From Pseudotamlana agarivorans (GTDB lineage: Bacteria > Bacteroidota > Bacteroidia > Flavobacteriales > Flavobacteriaceae), in assembly GCF_018860245.1 (NCBI RefSeq), contig NZ_JAHKPD010000011.1:62001-126000 (forward strand): DNA of 64,000 nt, written 5' to 3'. Made by a program: the position numbers and the translations under genes. The notes below the pieces were generated by a model that was not told the origin of the DNA, ran no database searches, and worked only from the letters and a program-made list of their open reading frames with translations. This document shows positions 22,101-32,572 of this stretch, one piece after another (position 1 is the first letter of the stretch; each line of letters starts with the position of its first letter).

Positions 22101-24509
22101 ATGAGCAAACGAAGAATAAAAAAGATAGCCATAATTGGCTCTGGTATCATGGGTAGCGGCATTGCATGTCATTTCGCTAATATTGGCGTTGAAGTGCTAT
22201 TATTAGATATTATCCCAAGGGACCTTAATGAAAAAGAAAAAGCACAAGGCTTAACTTTAGAAGATAAAGTTGTTAGAAACAGGTTGGTAAACGAGGCACT
22301 AGCCGCTTCAATAAAATCGAAACCGGCTCCGCTTTATCATAAGAGTTTTGCTAATAGAATCACCACAGGAAATATAGAAGACGACATGGCCAAAGTTGCC
22401 AAGGTCGATTGGATTATGGAAGTGGTTATTGAAAGGCTAGATATCAAAAAACAAGTTTTTGAAAAACTTGAAAAACATAGAACTCCCGGAACACTTATTA
22501 CCAGTAATACCTCTGGAATCCCTATAAAATTTATGAGTGAGGGTCGAAGTGAAGACTTTCAAAAGCATTTCTGCGGAACACACTTTTTTAACCCAGCACG
22601 GTACTTAAAATTATTTGAAATCATTCCAGGGCCTAAAACCGATGCTTCGGTAATCGAGTTCTTAAATAGTTATGGAGAGCAATTCCTTGGAAAAACTTCA
22701 GTAATAGCAAAGGATACGCCAGCCTTTATTGGAAACCGCATTGGTATTTTCAGCATTATGAGTTTATTCCATACTGTAAAAGACATGAATTTAACCATTG
22801 AAGAAGTTGATAAATTAACAGGACCTGTGATTGGCCGACCGAAATCGGCAACCTTTAGAACGGTTGATGTTGTAGGTTTGGACACTTTAGTTCATGTAGC
22901 AAATGGTATTGCTGAAAATTGTAAAAACGACGAACAATTAGCGTTATTTAAACTGCCAGATTTCATCAACACCATGATGGAAAAAAAATGGTTAGGAAGC
23001 AAAACTGGACAAGGTTTTTACAAAAAACAAGTTTCAGGTGACGGCAAAAAAGAAATTCTATCTTTAGACTTAAATACACTTGAGTTTCGCTCAAAAAAAC
23101 GAGCCAATTTTGGAACCTTAGAACTTACAAAACCTATCGATAAAGTTATTGATCGCTTTAAAGTTTTAGTGTCGGGCAAAGATAAAGCTGGTGAATTTTA
23201 CCGAAAAACATTTGCGGCGCTATTTGCTTATGTATCGCAAAGAATTCCTGAAATTTCAGATGATTTATATAAAATAGATGATGCTATGAAAGCAGGATTT
23301 GGTTGGGAACATGGTCCTTTCCAAATATGGGATGCTATAGGATTTGAAAAAGGCTTAGAGCTTATAAAAGCTGAAGGTTTAGCCCCTGCCGAATGGATAA
23401 ACGACATGGTCGTTTCAGGAAATACTTCTTTTTACTCTGTGAAAGAAGGTGCTTCATATTTTTATAACATACCTTCTAAATCTCAGCAAAAAGTACCAGG
23501 TCAAGATGCCTTCATTATTTTAGATAATATTAGAAAATCTCATGAAGTCTTTAAAAATTCAGGCGTTGTTATTGAAGATTTAGGTGACGGCATTCTTAAC
23601 TGTGAATTCCAATCTAAAATGAACACTATTGGTGGCGATGTTCTTGCGGGACTTAATAAAGCGGTAGATCTTGCTGAAAAAGATTTTGACGGACTCGTTA
23701 TAGGAAACCAAGGTGCTAATTTCTCTGTTGGCGCTAACATTGGCATGATTTTCATGATGGCCGTGGAACAGGAATACGACGAATTAAATGGTGCGATAAA
23801 ATATTTCCAAGACACCATGATGCGCATGCGTTATTCGTCTATCCCTACAGTTTCAGCCCCACACGGCATGTCCTTAGGTGGTGCTTGTGAGTTATCCATG
23901 CATGCCGATAAAGTCGTTGCCGCAGCCGAAACTTATATCGGATTAGTAGAATTTGGTGTTGGTGTGATTCCTGGCGGTGCTGGCTCAAAAGAAATGGCCT
24001 TACGCGCATCAGATACCTTTAGAAAAGGTGATGTACAATTGAATATTTTACAAGAATACTTTCTAACTATTGGTATGGCAAAGGTCGCTACGTCGGCTTA
24101 TGAAGCTTTCGATCTAGGCATTCTTCAAAAAGGAAAAGATATTGTTGTTCCAAATAGAGACAGGCAAATTGCAACCGCAAAGGCACATGCTAGAATTTTG
24201 GCAGATGCCGGTTACACTATGCCCGTAAAACGTAACGATGTGAAAGTGCTTGGCAAACAAGCTTTAGGTATGTTTTTAGTTGGCACAGACTCTATGGAAG
24301 CGGCTAATTTTATAAGCGAACACGATCAGAAAATTGCAAACAAATTAGCCTACGTTATGGCTGGAGGCGATTTATCGGAGCCTACTCTGGTTTCAGAACA
24401 ATATTTATTGGATTTAGAACGTGAAGCCTTTTTGAGTTTATGTACCGAACGTAAAACCTTAGAACGCATTCAGCACATGCTAAAAACAGGGAAACCACTT
24501 AGAAACTAA
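22101..24509 (+). CDS. 3-hydroxyacyl-CoA dehydrogenase/enoyl-CoA hydratase fusion
   Basis: An 802-residue bifunctional beta-oxidation enzyme. The N-terminal NAD-binding fold starts IAIIGSGIMGSGIACHFANIG. The dehydrogenase C-domain includes GTHFFNPARYLKLFEIIPG and PAFIGNRIGIF. The crotonase-type hydratase is in the last third (NQGANFSVGANIGMIF; HGMSLGGACELSMHADKVVAA). The domain order is the reverse of E. coli FadB, a known arrangement in this group. It would supply steps 2 and 3 of the cycle and pair with the thiolase that follows after a repeat-bearing spacer. Confidence 0.92.
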   Translation: MSKRRIKKIAIIGSGIMGSGIACHFANIGVEVLLLDIIPRDLNEKEKAQGLTLEDKVVRNRLVNEALAASIKSKPAPLYHKSFANRITTGNIEDDMAKVAKVDWIMEVVIERLDIKKQVFEKLEKHRTPGTLITSNTSGIPIKFMSEGRSEDFQKHFCGTHFFNPARYLKLFEIIPGPKTDASVIEFLNSYGEQFLGKTSVIAKDTPAFIGNRIGIFSIMSLFHTVKDMNLTIEEVDKLTGPVIGRPKSATFRTVDVVGLDTLVHVANGIAENCKNDEQLALFKLPDFINTMMEKKWLGSKTGQGFYKKQVSGDGKKEILSLDLNTLEFRSKKRANFGTLELTKPIDKVIDRFKVLVSGKDKAGEFYRKTFAALFAYVSQRIPEISDDLYKIDDAMKAGFGWEHGPFQIWDAIGFEKGLELIKAEGLAPAEWINDMVVSGNTSFYSVKEGASYFYNIPSKSQQKVPGQDAFIILDNIRKSHEVFKNSGVVIEDLGDGILNCEFQSKMNTIGGDVLAGLNKAVDLAEKDFDGLVIGNQGANFSVGANIGMIFMMAVEQEYDELNGAIKYFQDTMMRMRYSSIPTVSAPHGMSLGGACELSMHADKVVAAAETYIGLVEFGVGVIPGGAGSKEMALRASDTFRKGDVQLNILQEYFLTIGMAKVATSAYEAFDLGILQKGKDIVVPNRDRQIATAKAHARILADAGYTMPVKRNDVKVLGKQALGMFLVGTDSMEAANFISEHDQKIANKLAYVMAGGDLSEPTLVSEQYLLDLEREAFLSLCTERKTLERIQHMLKTGKPLRN

Positions 24510-24647
24510 GCCCCCCCTATCCCCCACATAGGGAACGGGGTACCGGAAAAACTAGGTACATAAACATGGTTAGAAAACAAAAAAATAACAAATAAAATCC
24601 TATTGACCCCTAATAGGTATTCCCCCTTCGGGGGCTAGGGGGCTAAT
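24510..24647. repeat. Repeat-bearing spacer in the fad operon, first
   Basis: A 138-base gap containing CCCCCCCTATCCCCC, GGGAACGGGG and, next to the thiolase start, CCCCCTTCGGGGG followed by CTAGGGGG. The C/G runs contrast strongly with the AT-rich surroundings. The thiolase ATG at 24648 follows directly, so the element may supply its ribosome access. Confidence 0.7.
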
Positions 24648-25838
24648 ATGAAACAAGCATATATAGTAAAAGCATACAGAACTGCAGTTGGTAAAGCGCC
24701 TAAAGGTGTTTTCCGATTTAAACGTACCGATGAATTAGCTGCTGAAACGATTCAGCATATGATGAAAGAACTTCCGCAACTAGACAAAGATCGTATAGAC
24801 GATGTTATTGTTGGTAATGCGATGCCAGAAGGTTCTCAAGGTCTCAATATGGCACGTTTAATTTCATTAATGGGGTTAAATTCTGTCGAGGTGCCTGGAG
24901 TTACCGTAAATCGTTTTTGTTCTTCTGGAATAGAAACTATAGGTATTGCTACGGCTAAAATTCAATCGGGTATGGCCGATTGCATAATTGCTGGTGGTGC
25001 CGAAAGCATGAGCGCTGTTCCAATGACAGGTTATAAACCTGAGCTTAATTATGATATTGTAAAAGCAGGCCACGAAGACTATTATTGGGGCATGGGAAAC
25101 ACCGCTGAAGCAGTAGCAAATCAGTTTAAAGTTTCTCGTGAAGACCAAGATGATTTTGCCTATAATTCCCATATGAAAGCCTTAAAGGCTCAAGCCGAAA
25201 ATCGTTTTCAAGATCAAATTGTACCCATTGATGTTAATGAAACATATATTGATTCAAACGGAAAAAAAGCCACAAAGTCATATACTGTGACTAAAGATGA
25301 AGGTCCGCGTGCAGGAACTAGCAAAGAAGCCTTAGCTAAATTACGTGCTGTTTTCGCTCAAGGCGGAAGTGTAACGGCTGGAAACTCATCACAAATGAGT
25401 GATGGTGCAGCTTTTGTTATGGTTATGAGCGAAGATCTGGTTAAAGAACTTAATCTAGAACCTATTGCACGCTTAGTAAACTATGCTGCTGCTGGAGTTG
25501 AACCACGCATTATGGGTATTGGTCCCGTAAAAGCGATTCCTAAAGCGTTAAAACAAGCAGGCTTACAACAATCAGATTTAGAACTTATCGAACTAAACGA
25601 AGCCTTTGCTTCACAAGCACTTGCCGTAATACGAGAGTTAAAACTCAACCCAGATATAGTTAATGTGAATGGTGGTGCTATTGCCTTAGGCCATCCGCTA
25701 GGCTGCACTGGAGCTAAACTTTCTGTGCAATTATTTGATGAAATGCGAAAACGTAACATGAGCGGTAAGTACGGAGCCGTAACCATGTGCGTAGGAACAG
25801 GCCAAGGTGCTTGCGGGATTTTTGAGTTTTTGAAATAG
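24648..25838 (+). CDS. Acetyl-CoA C-acyltransferase (thiolase)
   Basis: A 396-residue thiolase for the last step of beta-oxidation. The acyl-accepting Cys is in VNRFCSSGIETI (about residue 91). The His and second Cys motifs are VNGGAIALGHPLGCTGA (about residue 348) and AVTMCVGTGQGACGIFEF. LIELNEAFASQALAV is also present. It lies between two GC-rich spacers and is expected to form the trifunctional-like complex with the upstream fusion protein. Confidence 0.94.
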   Translation: MKQAYIVKAYRTAVGKAPKGVFRFKRTDELAAETIQHMMKELPQLDKDRIDDVIVGNAMPEGSQGLNMARLISLMGLNSVEVPGVTVNRFCSSGIETIGIATAKIQSGMADCIIAGGAESMSAVPMTGYKPELNYDIVKAGHEDYYWGMGNTAEAVANQFKVSREDQDDFAYNSHMKALKAQAENRFQDQIVPIDVNETYIDSNGKKATKSYTVTKDEGPRAGTSKEALAKLRAVFAQGGSVTAGNSSQMSDGAAFVMVMSEDLVKELNLEPIARLVNYAAAGVEPRIMGIGPVKAIPKALKQAGLQQSDLELIELNEAFASQALAVIRELKLNPDIVNVNGGAIALGHPLGCTGAKLSVQLFDEMRKRNMSGKYGAVTMCVGTGQGACGIFEFLK

Positions 25839-25998
25839 ACGTCCCTCCTTACCTACCCGAAGGGGAGGAACAAAAAACGCAAACACCAATTAAATAACTC
25901 GACTTAACAGAGCTTTAAAAAACTAAATAAATATTGTATAACTAAAAATCACCCCGTAACAATGCTCCCCTTTTGGGGGAGTTAGAGGGGGCTATATT
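25839..25998. repeat. Repeat-bearing spacer in the fad operon, second
   Basis: A 160-base gap with CCCGAAGGGGAGG at its start and CTCCCCTTTTGGGGGAG then GAGGGGGCT at its end, immediately before the next ATG. It is the same type of C/G-run palindrome as in the preceding spacer, around an AT-rich middle. Confidence 0.7.
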
Positions 25999-27801
25999 AT
26001 GGAAAAAGACATTTTACGTGGCGGCCAATTCTTAGTAAAAGAAATTGATTGCGAAGATATTTTCACTCCTGAAGACTTTAATGAAGATCAGCTCATGATG
26101 AAAGAAGCTGTGACCGAATTTATAGATCGTGAGGTTTGGCCTAAAAAACCACAATTTGAACAAAAAGACTATGCCTTAACCGAATCCTGTATGCGTAAAG
26201 CAGCCGAACTTGGTTTTTTAAGTATTTCTGTTCCTGAAGAATATGGAGGTATGGGGCTTGGCTTTGTAGACACCATGTTGGTTTGCGACTATATTTCTGG
26301 AGCAACAGGTTCATTCAGTACCGCTTTTGGTGCACACACAGGTATTGGAACCTTACCAATTACCTTATATGGAACTGAAGAACAAAAACAAAAGTATGTG
26401 CCAAAATTAGCTTCAGGGGAATGGTTTGGCGCTTATTGTTTAACCGAACCTAGTGCGGGTAGTGATGCTAATTCTGGAAAAACCAAAGCAGTACTTTCCG
26501 AAGATGGTAAATCATATAAAATTACAGGTCAGAAAATGTGGATTTCAAATGCTGGTTTCTGTAGTTTAATGATCGTTTTTGCACGTATTGAAGACGATAA
26601 AAACATCACTGGATTTATTGTCGAGTACGACCCCGAAAATCCTAACGGCATCACTCTTGGCGAAGAAGAACATAAGCTAGGAATTCGCGCCTCTTCAACA
26701 CGTCAAGTATTTTACAACGATACTGTAGTGCCTGTTGAAAACATGCTATCTACTAGAGGCAACGGTTTTAAAATAGCTATGAATGCTTTAAATGTGGGTC
26801 GTATAAAATTAGCAGCTGCTTGTTTAGATGCCCAACGCCGTGTGATTACAGAATCTGTAAAATATGCCAACGACCGTGTTCAATTTAATGTACCAATTTC
26901 TAGCTTTGGAGCTATGCGTCAAAAATTTGCCGAAATGGCCACCAACTGTTGGGTGGGCGAATCTGCAAGTTATCGCGCTGCAAAAAATATTGAAGACCGT
27001 ATTGAAATGAGAAAAAATAACGGTAAAGACACGCACCAAGAGGCTGAACTTAAAGGCGTTGAAGAATATGCTATAGAATGCTCTATTCTTAAGGTAGCGG
27101 TTTCAGAGTTTACACAGAAATGTACAGACGAAGGCATTCAAATTTTTGGAGGCATGGGCTTTTCTGAGGACACCCCAATTGAATCCGCTTGGCGAGATGC
27201 AAGAATTTCAAGAATTTACGAGGGTACCAATGAAATAAACCGCATGCTCTCTATAGGTATGCTGATTAAAAAAGCAATGAAAGGCCACGTTGACCTCTTA
27301 ACCCCAGCCACAGCGGTACAAGAAGAATTGATGGGTATACCTTCATTTGAAACTCCTGATTTTTCTGAATTGTTTTCTGAAGAAAAAAACATCATTAAAA
27401 ATTTGAAAAAATTATTCATGATGGTGGCAGGTGCTGCGCTTCAAAAATATGGTGAAAAAATTGAGCAACAGCAGCAACTCATGCTAGCCGCTTCAGATAT
27501 TTTAATTCAAGTTTACTTAGCTGAATCTGCAATTTTACGTGCAGAAAAAATGGCCAATAAAAATGGCAAAGACGCCGTTAAAGAACAAATAGCTATGGCA
27601 CAACTTAATTTATTTCACGCTATTGATATCATTGAAACAGCTGGAAAACATTCCATTATTTCATTTTCTAGCGGTGATGAACAACGTATGATGCTTATGG
27701 GATTAAAACGCTATATTAAATACGTAAACATGCCCAATATTGTAGAATTAAGAAACATTATTGCAGGAAAAGTAATTAAAGAAAATAAATATTGCTTTTA
27801 A
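25999..27801 (+). CDS. Acyl-CoA dehydrogenase
   Basis: A 600-residue FAD enzyme catalysing the first oxidation of acyl-CoA. The family signature is WFGAYCLTEPSAGSDANSGKT (about residue 144). QIFGGMGFSEDTPIESAWRDARISRIYEGTNEI (about residue 378) holds the second signature with the usual catalytic Glu region. The C-terminus has about 180 residues beyond the common 380-residue fold, as in the long VLCAD-like group. No ETF genes lie nearby, so electrons must go to ETF encoded elsewhere. Confidence 0.93.
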   Translation: MEKDILRGGQFLVKEIDCEDIFTPEDFNEDQLMMKEAVTEFIDREVWPKKPQFEQKDYALTESCMRKAAELGFLSISVPEEYGGMGLGFVDTMLVCDYISGATGSFSTAFGAHTGIGTLPITLYGTEEQKQKYVPKLASGEWFGAYCLTEPSAGSDANSGKTKAVLSEDGKSYKITGQKMWISNAGFCSLMIVFARIEDDKNITGFIVEYDPENPNGITLGEEEHKLGIRASSTRQVFYNDTVVPVENMLSTRGNGFKIAMNALNVGRIKLAAACLDAQRRVITESVKYANDRVQFNVPISSFGAMRQKFAEMATNCWVGESASYRAAKNIEDRIEMRKNNGKDTHQEAELKGVEEYAIECSILKVAVSEFTQKCTDEGIQIFGGMGFSEDTPIESAWRDARISRIYEGTNEINRMLSIGMLIKKAMKGHVDLLTPATAVQEELMGIPSFETPDFSELFSEEKNIIKNLKKLFMMVAGAALQKYGEKIEQQQQLMLAASDILIQVYLAESAILRAEKMANKNGKDAVKEQIAMAQLNLFHAIDIIETAGKHSIISFSSGDEQRMMLMGLKRYIKYVNMPNIVELRNIIAGKVIKENKYCF

Positions 27802-27843
27802 AAAAATTATAAGTATTTTAAATTAGTGACTAACTCCATTTAC

Positions 27844-27878
27844 AAAAATGCTTCGGAAATAAATTTCGAGGCGTTTTT
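27844..27878 (+). terminator. Terminator of the fad operon
   Basis: AAAAATGCTTCG pairs, with some G-T pairs, with CGAGGCGTTTTT, closed by GAAAT/ATTT. A T-run ends it. It is 43 bases past the dehydrogenase stop. Confidence 0.75.
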
Positions 27879-27919
27879 ATTTTCGTTATTTTTAACAACT
27901 CATATTCCATATATTCTTC

Positions 27920-29572
27920 ATGATGAATCGCTACTCGTTATTCCTAATTTTTATATTTTCGATTGTTGCTTTTTCTTCCGCGGAAGCGCAAAGTTTATTT
28001 TCAGAAAATCATAGTTTTTCAAGGCAAGATACCTTAAGAGGTAGTATAACACCCGAACGTTCATGGTGGGATTTAACTTATTATCATTTAGATATCAAAG
28101 TAGAACCTGAGACTCAGTTTATTTCAGGTAAAAACACTATTCAATACAAAGTTTTAAAGAACGATCAAGTCTTACAAATCGATTTACAACCCCCATTAAA
28201 AATCACCCAAGTAACACAAAACGGGAAGCTATTAAACCTTAAAAATGAAGGAAATGCCCATTTTATCACTTTAAAAGACGAGCAAAAAGTTGGAAGTGTA
28301 CAAAGCCTAGATGTTTTTTATGAAGGCCATCCAAAAAAAGCTGTACGTGCGCCTTGGGATGGTGGTTTTACATGGAAGAAGGACAAAAACCGTAATGATT
28401 TTGTGGCTACATCTTGCCAAGGCTTAGGCGCTAGCGTTTGGTGGCCTTGCAAAGATCATATGTACGACGAAGTGGATAGCATGCTTATTAGTGTTAATGT
28501 CCCTAAAAAACTGATGGATGTTTCAAATGGAAGACTTAGAAATATAGAAGAACATGGCGATTCTAAAACTTATTCTTGGTTTGTTGAAAACCCAATTAAC
28601 AATTACGGAGTAAATGTAAACATTGCAGATTATGTTCACTTCTCTGAAGTATATGATGGTTTGAACGGCAAGCTAGATATGGATTACTACGTGCTTAGGG
28701 ACCATTTAGAAAAAGCTAAAATTCATTTTAAAGATGCTCCAAAAATGATGAAAGCTTTCGAACATTGGTTTGGTCCCTACCCTTTTTATGAAGATGGTTA
28801 TAAGTTGGTTGAAGCTCCATATTTAGGTATGGAACATCAAAGTTCGGTAACCTACGGTAACAATTACCAACAGGGCTATTTAGGAAGTGATTTATCTGGT
28901 ACGGGCTGGGGATTAAAGTTTGATTTTATAATCATACATGAGTCAGGTCACGAATGGTTTGCGAACAACATTACGAATAAGGATATTGCAGATATGTGGA
29001 TTCACGAGAGCTTCACAGCCTACTCTGAAAGTTTGTTTTTAGATTATTACTACGGAAAAAAGGCAGCTTCAGAATACGTTATAGGCACCAGAAGGAACAT
29101 TTTAAATGATAAGCCTATTATTGGACATTATAACGTAAACAATGAAGGTTCGGGTGATATGTATTATAAAGGAGCTAATATGCTTCACACATTAAGGCAG
29201 CTAATTGAAGATGATGAAAAGTGGCGCAAAATACTAGTTGGAATGAACAAAACATTCTATCACCAAACGGTCACTACAGAACAAATAGAAAATTATATAA
29301 GTACAAATTCAGGCATAGATTTAACCGCTTTTTTTAATCAGTATTTAAGAACCATAAAAATTCCTAGTTTAGAATATGCAATTTCAAATGACACTCTAAA
29401 ATACCGTTGGAACAATGTTGTCGCTGATTTTGACATGCCACTACAGGTGAAAATTAATAATGCCAAACAATGGATTTATCCCAATACGGAATGGAAAACT
29501 TTAAAAAGTGACCATAACATTTCAACTTTTGGATTAGACCAAGATTTTTATGTGAATTCAAAAAAGATCTAA
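27920..29572 (+). CDS. Secreted M1-family metallopeptidase
   Basis: A 550-residue zinc aminopeptidase with a signal peptide (cleavage near AEAQ). The zinc site is HESGHEWFANN (about residue 339), with the third ligand Glu in MWIHESFTAYSE. The exopeptidase loop is LGMEHQSSVTYG. The N-terminal beta-sandwich (YYHLDIKVEPETQFISGKN) is typical. It is shorter than 850-residue PepN because the C-terminal helical domain is missing, as in many Bacteroidota. It probably trims peptides in the periplasm or outside. The next gene starts 3 bases after its stop codon. Confidence 0.92.
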   Translation: MMNRYSLFLIFIFSIVAFSSAEAQSLFSENHSFSRQDTLRGSITPERSWWDLTYYHLDIKVEPETQFISGKNTIQYKVLKNDQVLQIDLQPPLKITQVTQNGKLLNLKNEGNAHFITLKDEQKVGSVQSLDVFYEGHPKKAVRAPWDGGFTWKKDKNRNDFVATSCQGLGASVWWPCKDHMYDEVDSMLISVNVPKKLMDVSNGRLRNIEEHGDSKTYSWFVENPINNYGVNVNIADYVHFSEVYDGLNGKLDMDYYVLRDHLEKAKIHFKDAPKMMKAFEHWFGPYPFYEDGYKLVEAPYLGMEHQSSVTYGNNYQQGYLGSDLSGTGWGLKFDFIIIHESGHEWFANNITNKDIADMWIHESFTAYSESLFLDYYYGKKAASEYVIGTRRNILNDKPIIGHYNVNNEGSGDMYYKGANMLHTLRQLIEDDEKWRKILVGMNKTFYHQTVTTEQIENYISTNSGIDLTAFFNQYLRTIKIPSLEYAISNDTLKYRWNNVVADFDMPLQVKINNAKQWIYPNTEWKTLKSDHNISTFGLDQDFYVNSKKI

Positions 29573-29574
29573 CT

Positions 29575-30144
29575 ATGGTAGATCCTATCGAACTGCATTT
29601 TGAACGAGACACCGATTGGTACAACTGGCTTCTTAAAAACCATAATAAAGAAGCAAGTGTTTACTTAATCTTTTATAAACTTGAAACTAATATACCAACA
29701 ATGCGGTGGGAAGAAGCTGTGAAAGTCGCTTTATGCTTTGGTTGGATAGACTCTAAAGTACAAAGTTTGGGAAATGGAAAACGCAGGCAATATTTCTCCC
29801 TTCGAAAAGCGAATAGTAATTGGAGTGCAGTTAACAAAAAGTATGTAGAAGATTTAATCGCTAAAAATTTAATGCAAGAAGCGGGGTACAAAACTATTGA
29901 AATAGCTAAGAAAACAGGAACTTGGACCGCTATGGATGCTGTTGAAAATGGCATTATTCCTGAAGCCTTGCAAAAGGCATTTGATAAAACCCCAATCGCT
30001 TTCGAAAATTTCAATAATTTCTCTAAAAGCTATAGAAAATCATACCTCAGCTATTTGGATAGTGCCAAACGCGAAGCCACAAAACAAAAAAGAATTGAAG
30101 AAATTATTGCGCTTTGTGAAGCCAATAAAAAAATGAGGTCCTAA
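29575..30144 (+). CDS. YdeI/OmpD-associated-like protein
   Basis: A 189-residue soluble protein. The match is to the YdeI/OmpD-associated family: ALCFGWIDSKVQSLGNGKRRQYFSLRK in the first half and FENFNNFSKSYRKSYLSYLDSAKREATKQKRI, the C-terminal OmdA-type helix. The function is uncertain; some members were linked to bacteriocin or peptide resistance. It is probably co-transcribed with the M1 peptidase because the gap is only 2 bases. Confidence 0.8.
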   Translation: MVDPIELHFERDTDWYNWLLKNHNKEASVYLIFYKLETNIPTMRWEEAVKVALCFGWIDSKVQSLGNGKRRQYFSLRKANSNWSAVNKKYVEDLIAKNLMQEAGYKTIEIAKKTGTWTAMDAVENGIIPEALQKAFDKTPIAFENFNNFSKSYRKSYLSYLDSAKREATKQKRIEEIIALCEANKKMRS

Positions 30145-30211
30145 AAAAGCATAGCACTCTATTCTGGAATCTAAGTTATAACTCAAATTCTAACACCTAA
30201 AATCAAGGCAT

Positions 30212-30242
30212 AAAAAAACCCAAGATCTTCACCTTGGGTTTA
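30212..30242. terminator. Bidirectional terminator between convergent genes
   Basis: AAACCCAAG and CTTGGGTTT form the stem; leftward it is followed by a T-run. It serves the DUF4293 gene on the left-going strand and probably also the YdeI-like gene. Confidence 0.75.
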
Positions 30243-30269
30243 CGCACTAATACTACTAAGATGTTAGGT

Positions 30270-30680
30270 TTAACGTAATCGATCTACAGATTTTACGAGA
30301 TCTTCATCCTTCTTGATGGCCTTATTGGCTAAAGCCAAAAACACGATAGAAACAACAGGGAGAAGCATCCCAATACCTTTCTCAGAAACCGCCGTTTCTC
30401 CAGATAGATTTAGAGATAAATACACAAAAAATCCTAATAAAAAAAAGTTTAATATGATGTTAAGTCGTCCCAACATAAATTGTGACTTCCTATTTTTGTA
30501 ACGCAAAATAGATACAATAGAAAACAAAGCAGAAGTTAAAAAGGCAATATACTCGTAAGTGGTATTGTTAGCATAAACTTTTACACCTTCTGGAGTTGTC
30601 CATAATTCAAACGCAAAAATTAAGCCACCTGAAACGATTGCTGCTAAAATGAGGTAAATGGTTTGGATGCGTTGTATCAT
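30270..30680 (-). CDS. DUF4293 membrane protein
   Basis: A 136-residue protein with four TM helices, starting MIQRIQTIYLILAAIVSG, the usual opening of DUF4293, and ending with a charged cytoplasmic tail (KAIKKDEDLVKSVDRLR). Function unknown. It is divergent from rho, a frequent arrangement in flavobacteria. A leftward -7 element TATTTTTG lies at 30703-30710. Confidence 0.85.
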   Translation of the reverse strand: MIQRIQTIYLILAAIVSGGLIFAFELWTTPEGVKVYANNTTYEYIAFLTSALFSIVSILRYKNRKSQFMLGRLNIILNFFLLGFFVYLSLNLSGETAVSEKGIGMLLPVVSIVFLALANKAIKKDEDLVKSVDRLR

Positions 30681-30864
30681 TTGATTTTATAAAACTAGAT
30701 CGCAAAAATAACAGAATTAATGCAAAAAAATAAAATAAAGTCGTATAATTGCAGTAATAATTCTCAACAGTCGCAAATACAAGCGATTAAATCTTCAGAA
30801 TAAACTCATATTTTTCAGAATTACTCAAGTTAGTGTTCAAATCAACATATTCAATTAAACATCA

Positions 30865-32550
30865 ATGTTTGAAATTTCACAATTAAAAGAAAAAAAACTC
30901 GCTGATTTACAGGAGATTGCAAAAAAACTGAACGTTCCAAAGTTTCGTTCTTTAAAAAAATTAGATTTAGTATACCAAATACTAGATCAGCAAGCTGCAG
31001 ATCCTAAAGCAGTTAAAGCTGCAGTGGCTCCTTCAGAATCAATTGAACCAGCTAAGGCAACAGAAGAAAAAGAAACTAAAGTAGCAGCTAAACCTGCTCC
31101 AAGAAAACCTAGACAGCGTGTTCAAAAACCTGCTAGAAATACAGCTCCAAAAACAGAAGATCAAACTGTTAATGCACCGGCTAAAGTTGAAGCTCCTAAA
31201 CCAGAAACTTCACAAGTAGAGGCGCCCAAAAAAGCACAACCACAAAAGGAAGCTCCTAAAAAGGACAACGCTCCTAAAACAAAAACTCAAAACGAGGGTC
31301 CGAAAAAACCAAACCCAAGACCACAAAACAATCAGAATAATCAAAATAAAAATCAGCAACGCAACCAAAAAAATGGTAACGTTGATAAAGGCAATAAAGA
31401 TAACAGAAACCGTTACCGTGAGCCTGATTTCGAATTTGATGCTATTATTGAAAGTGAAGGTGTTTTAGACATCATGCAAGATGGTTATGGTTTTTTACGT
31501 TCTTCTGATTACAACTATTTATCATCCCCTGATGATATTTATGTGTCTCAATCTCAAATAAGATTATTTGGTTTAAAAACTGGAGATACAGTTTTAGGAC
31601 ATGTGCGTCCGCCAAAAGAAGGTGAAAAATATTTCCCACTAATTAAAGTGAGTCAAATTAATGGACAAAGCCCAAATGTTGTAAGAGACCGTGTATCTTT
31701 TGAACACTTAACCCCTTTATTTCCTCAAGAAAAATTTAATCTTGCTGAAAAACAAAGTACGATTTCAACGCGAATCATGGATTTGTTTGCACCAATAGGT
31801 AAAGGACAACGTGGTATGATAGTTTCGCAACCTAAAACTGGTAAAACCATGTTACTAAAGGATGTTGCCAATGCAATTGCAGCAAATCACCCTGAGGTTT
31901 ACCAAATGATTTTACTTATTGATGAACGTCCTGAGGAGGTAACAGACATGCAACGTAACGTACGCGGTGAGGTTATTGCTTCTACGTTCGACAAGGAAGC
32001 GCATGAACACGTTAAAATTGCGAACATCGTACTTGAAAAAGCAAAACGTTTGGTGGAATGTGGCCATGATGTAGTTATTTTATTAGATTCTATCACACGT
32101 TTAGCACGTGCATACAATACGGTACAACCCGCTTCTGGAAAAATATTAAGTGGTGGTGTAGATGCCAACGCCTTACATAAACCAAAACGTTTCTTTGGTG
32201 CGGCTCGTAATATTGAAAATGGTGGTTCATTAACCATTATTGCAACAGCCCTGACAGAAACAGGTTCTAAAATGGACGAGGTGATTTTTGAAGAGTTTAA
32301 AGGAACAGGTAACATGGAACTTCAGTTAGATAGAAAAATTTCTAACCGTAGAATTTTCCCTGCTATCGATTTAACTTCTTCAAGTACTCGTCGTGATGAT
32401 ATTTTATTAGATGATACTACGGTACAACGCATGTGGGTAATGCGCAAATACCTTGCGGATATGAACCCTGTTGAAGCCATGGAGTTTATTAACGAACGCT
32501 TTAAACAAACAAAAAACAATGAAGAGTTTTTAATTTCTATGAACGGATAA
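30865..32550 (+). CDS. rho: Transcription termination factor Rho
   Basis: A 561-residue hexameric RNA helicase. Residues 1-45 form the Rho_N/SAP-like helix bundle. Residues about 55-190 are a disordered insert rich in Lys, Pro, Asn and Gln ([29 protein letters not shown]). The RNA-binding cold-shock domain follows ([20 protein letters not shown]). The ATPase comes next, with Walker [14 protein letters not shown] and [12 protein letters not shown]. The insert is common in Bacteroidota Rho, though its length varies. The 184-base gap to DUF4293 is the likely leader. Confidence 0.97.
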   Translation: MFEISQLKEKKLADLQEIAKKLNVPKFRSLKKLDLVYQILDQQAADPKAVKAAVAPSESIEPAKATEEKETKVAAKPAPRKPRQRVQKPARNTAPKTEDQTVNAPAKVEAPKPETSQVEAPKKAQPQKEAPKKDNAPKTKTQNEGPKKPNPRPQNNQNNQNKNQQRNQKNGNVDKGNKDNRNRYREPDFEFDAIIESEGVLDIMQDGYGFLRSSDYNYLSSPDDIYVSQSQIRLFGLKTGDTVLGHVRPPKEGEKYFPLIKVSQINGQSPNVVRDRVSFEHLTPLFPQEKFNLAEKQSTISTRIMDLFAPIGKGQRGMIVSQPKTGKTMLLKDVANAIAANHPEVYQMILLIDERPEEVTDMQRNVRGEVIASTFDKEAHEHVKIANIVLEKAKRLVECGHDVVILLDSITRLARAYNTVQPASGKILSGGVDANALHKPKRFFGAARNIENGGSLTIIATALTETGSKMDEVIFEEFKGTGNMELQLDRKISNRRIFPAIDLTSSSTRRDDILLDDTTVQRMWVMRKYLADMNPVEAMEFINERFKQTKNNEEFLISMNG

Positions 32551-32572
32551 AAAGACTTGAGTATAATATCTT

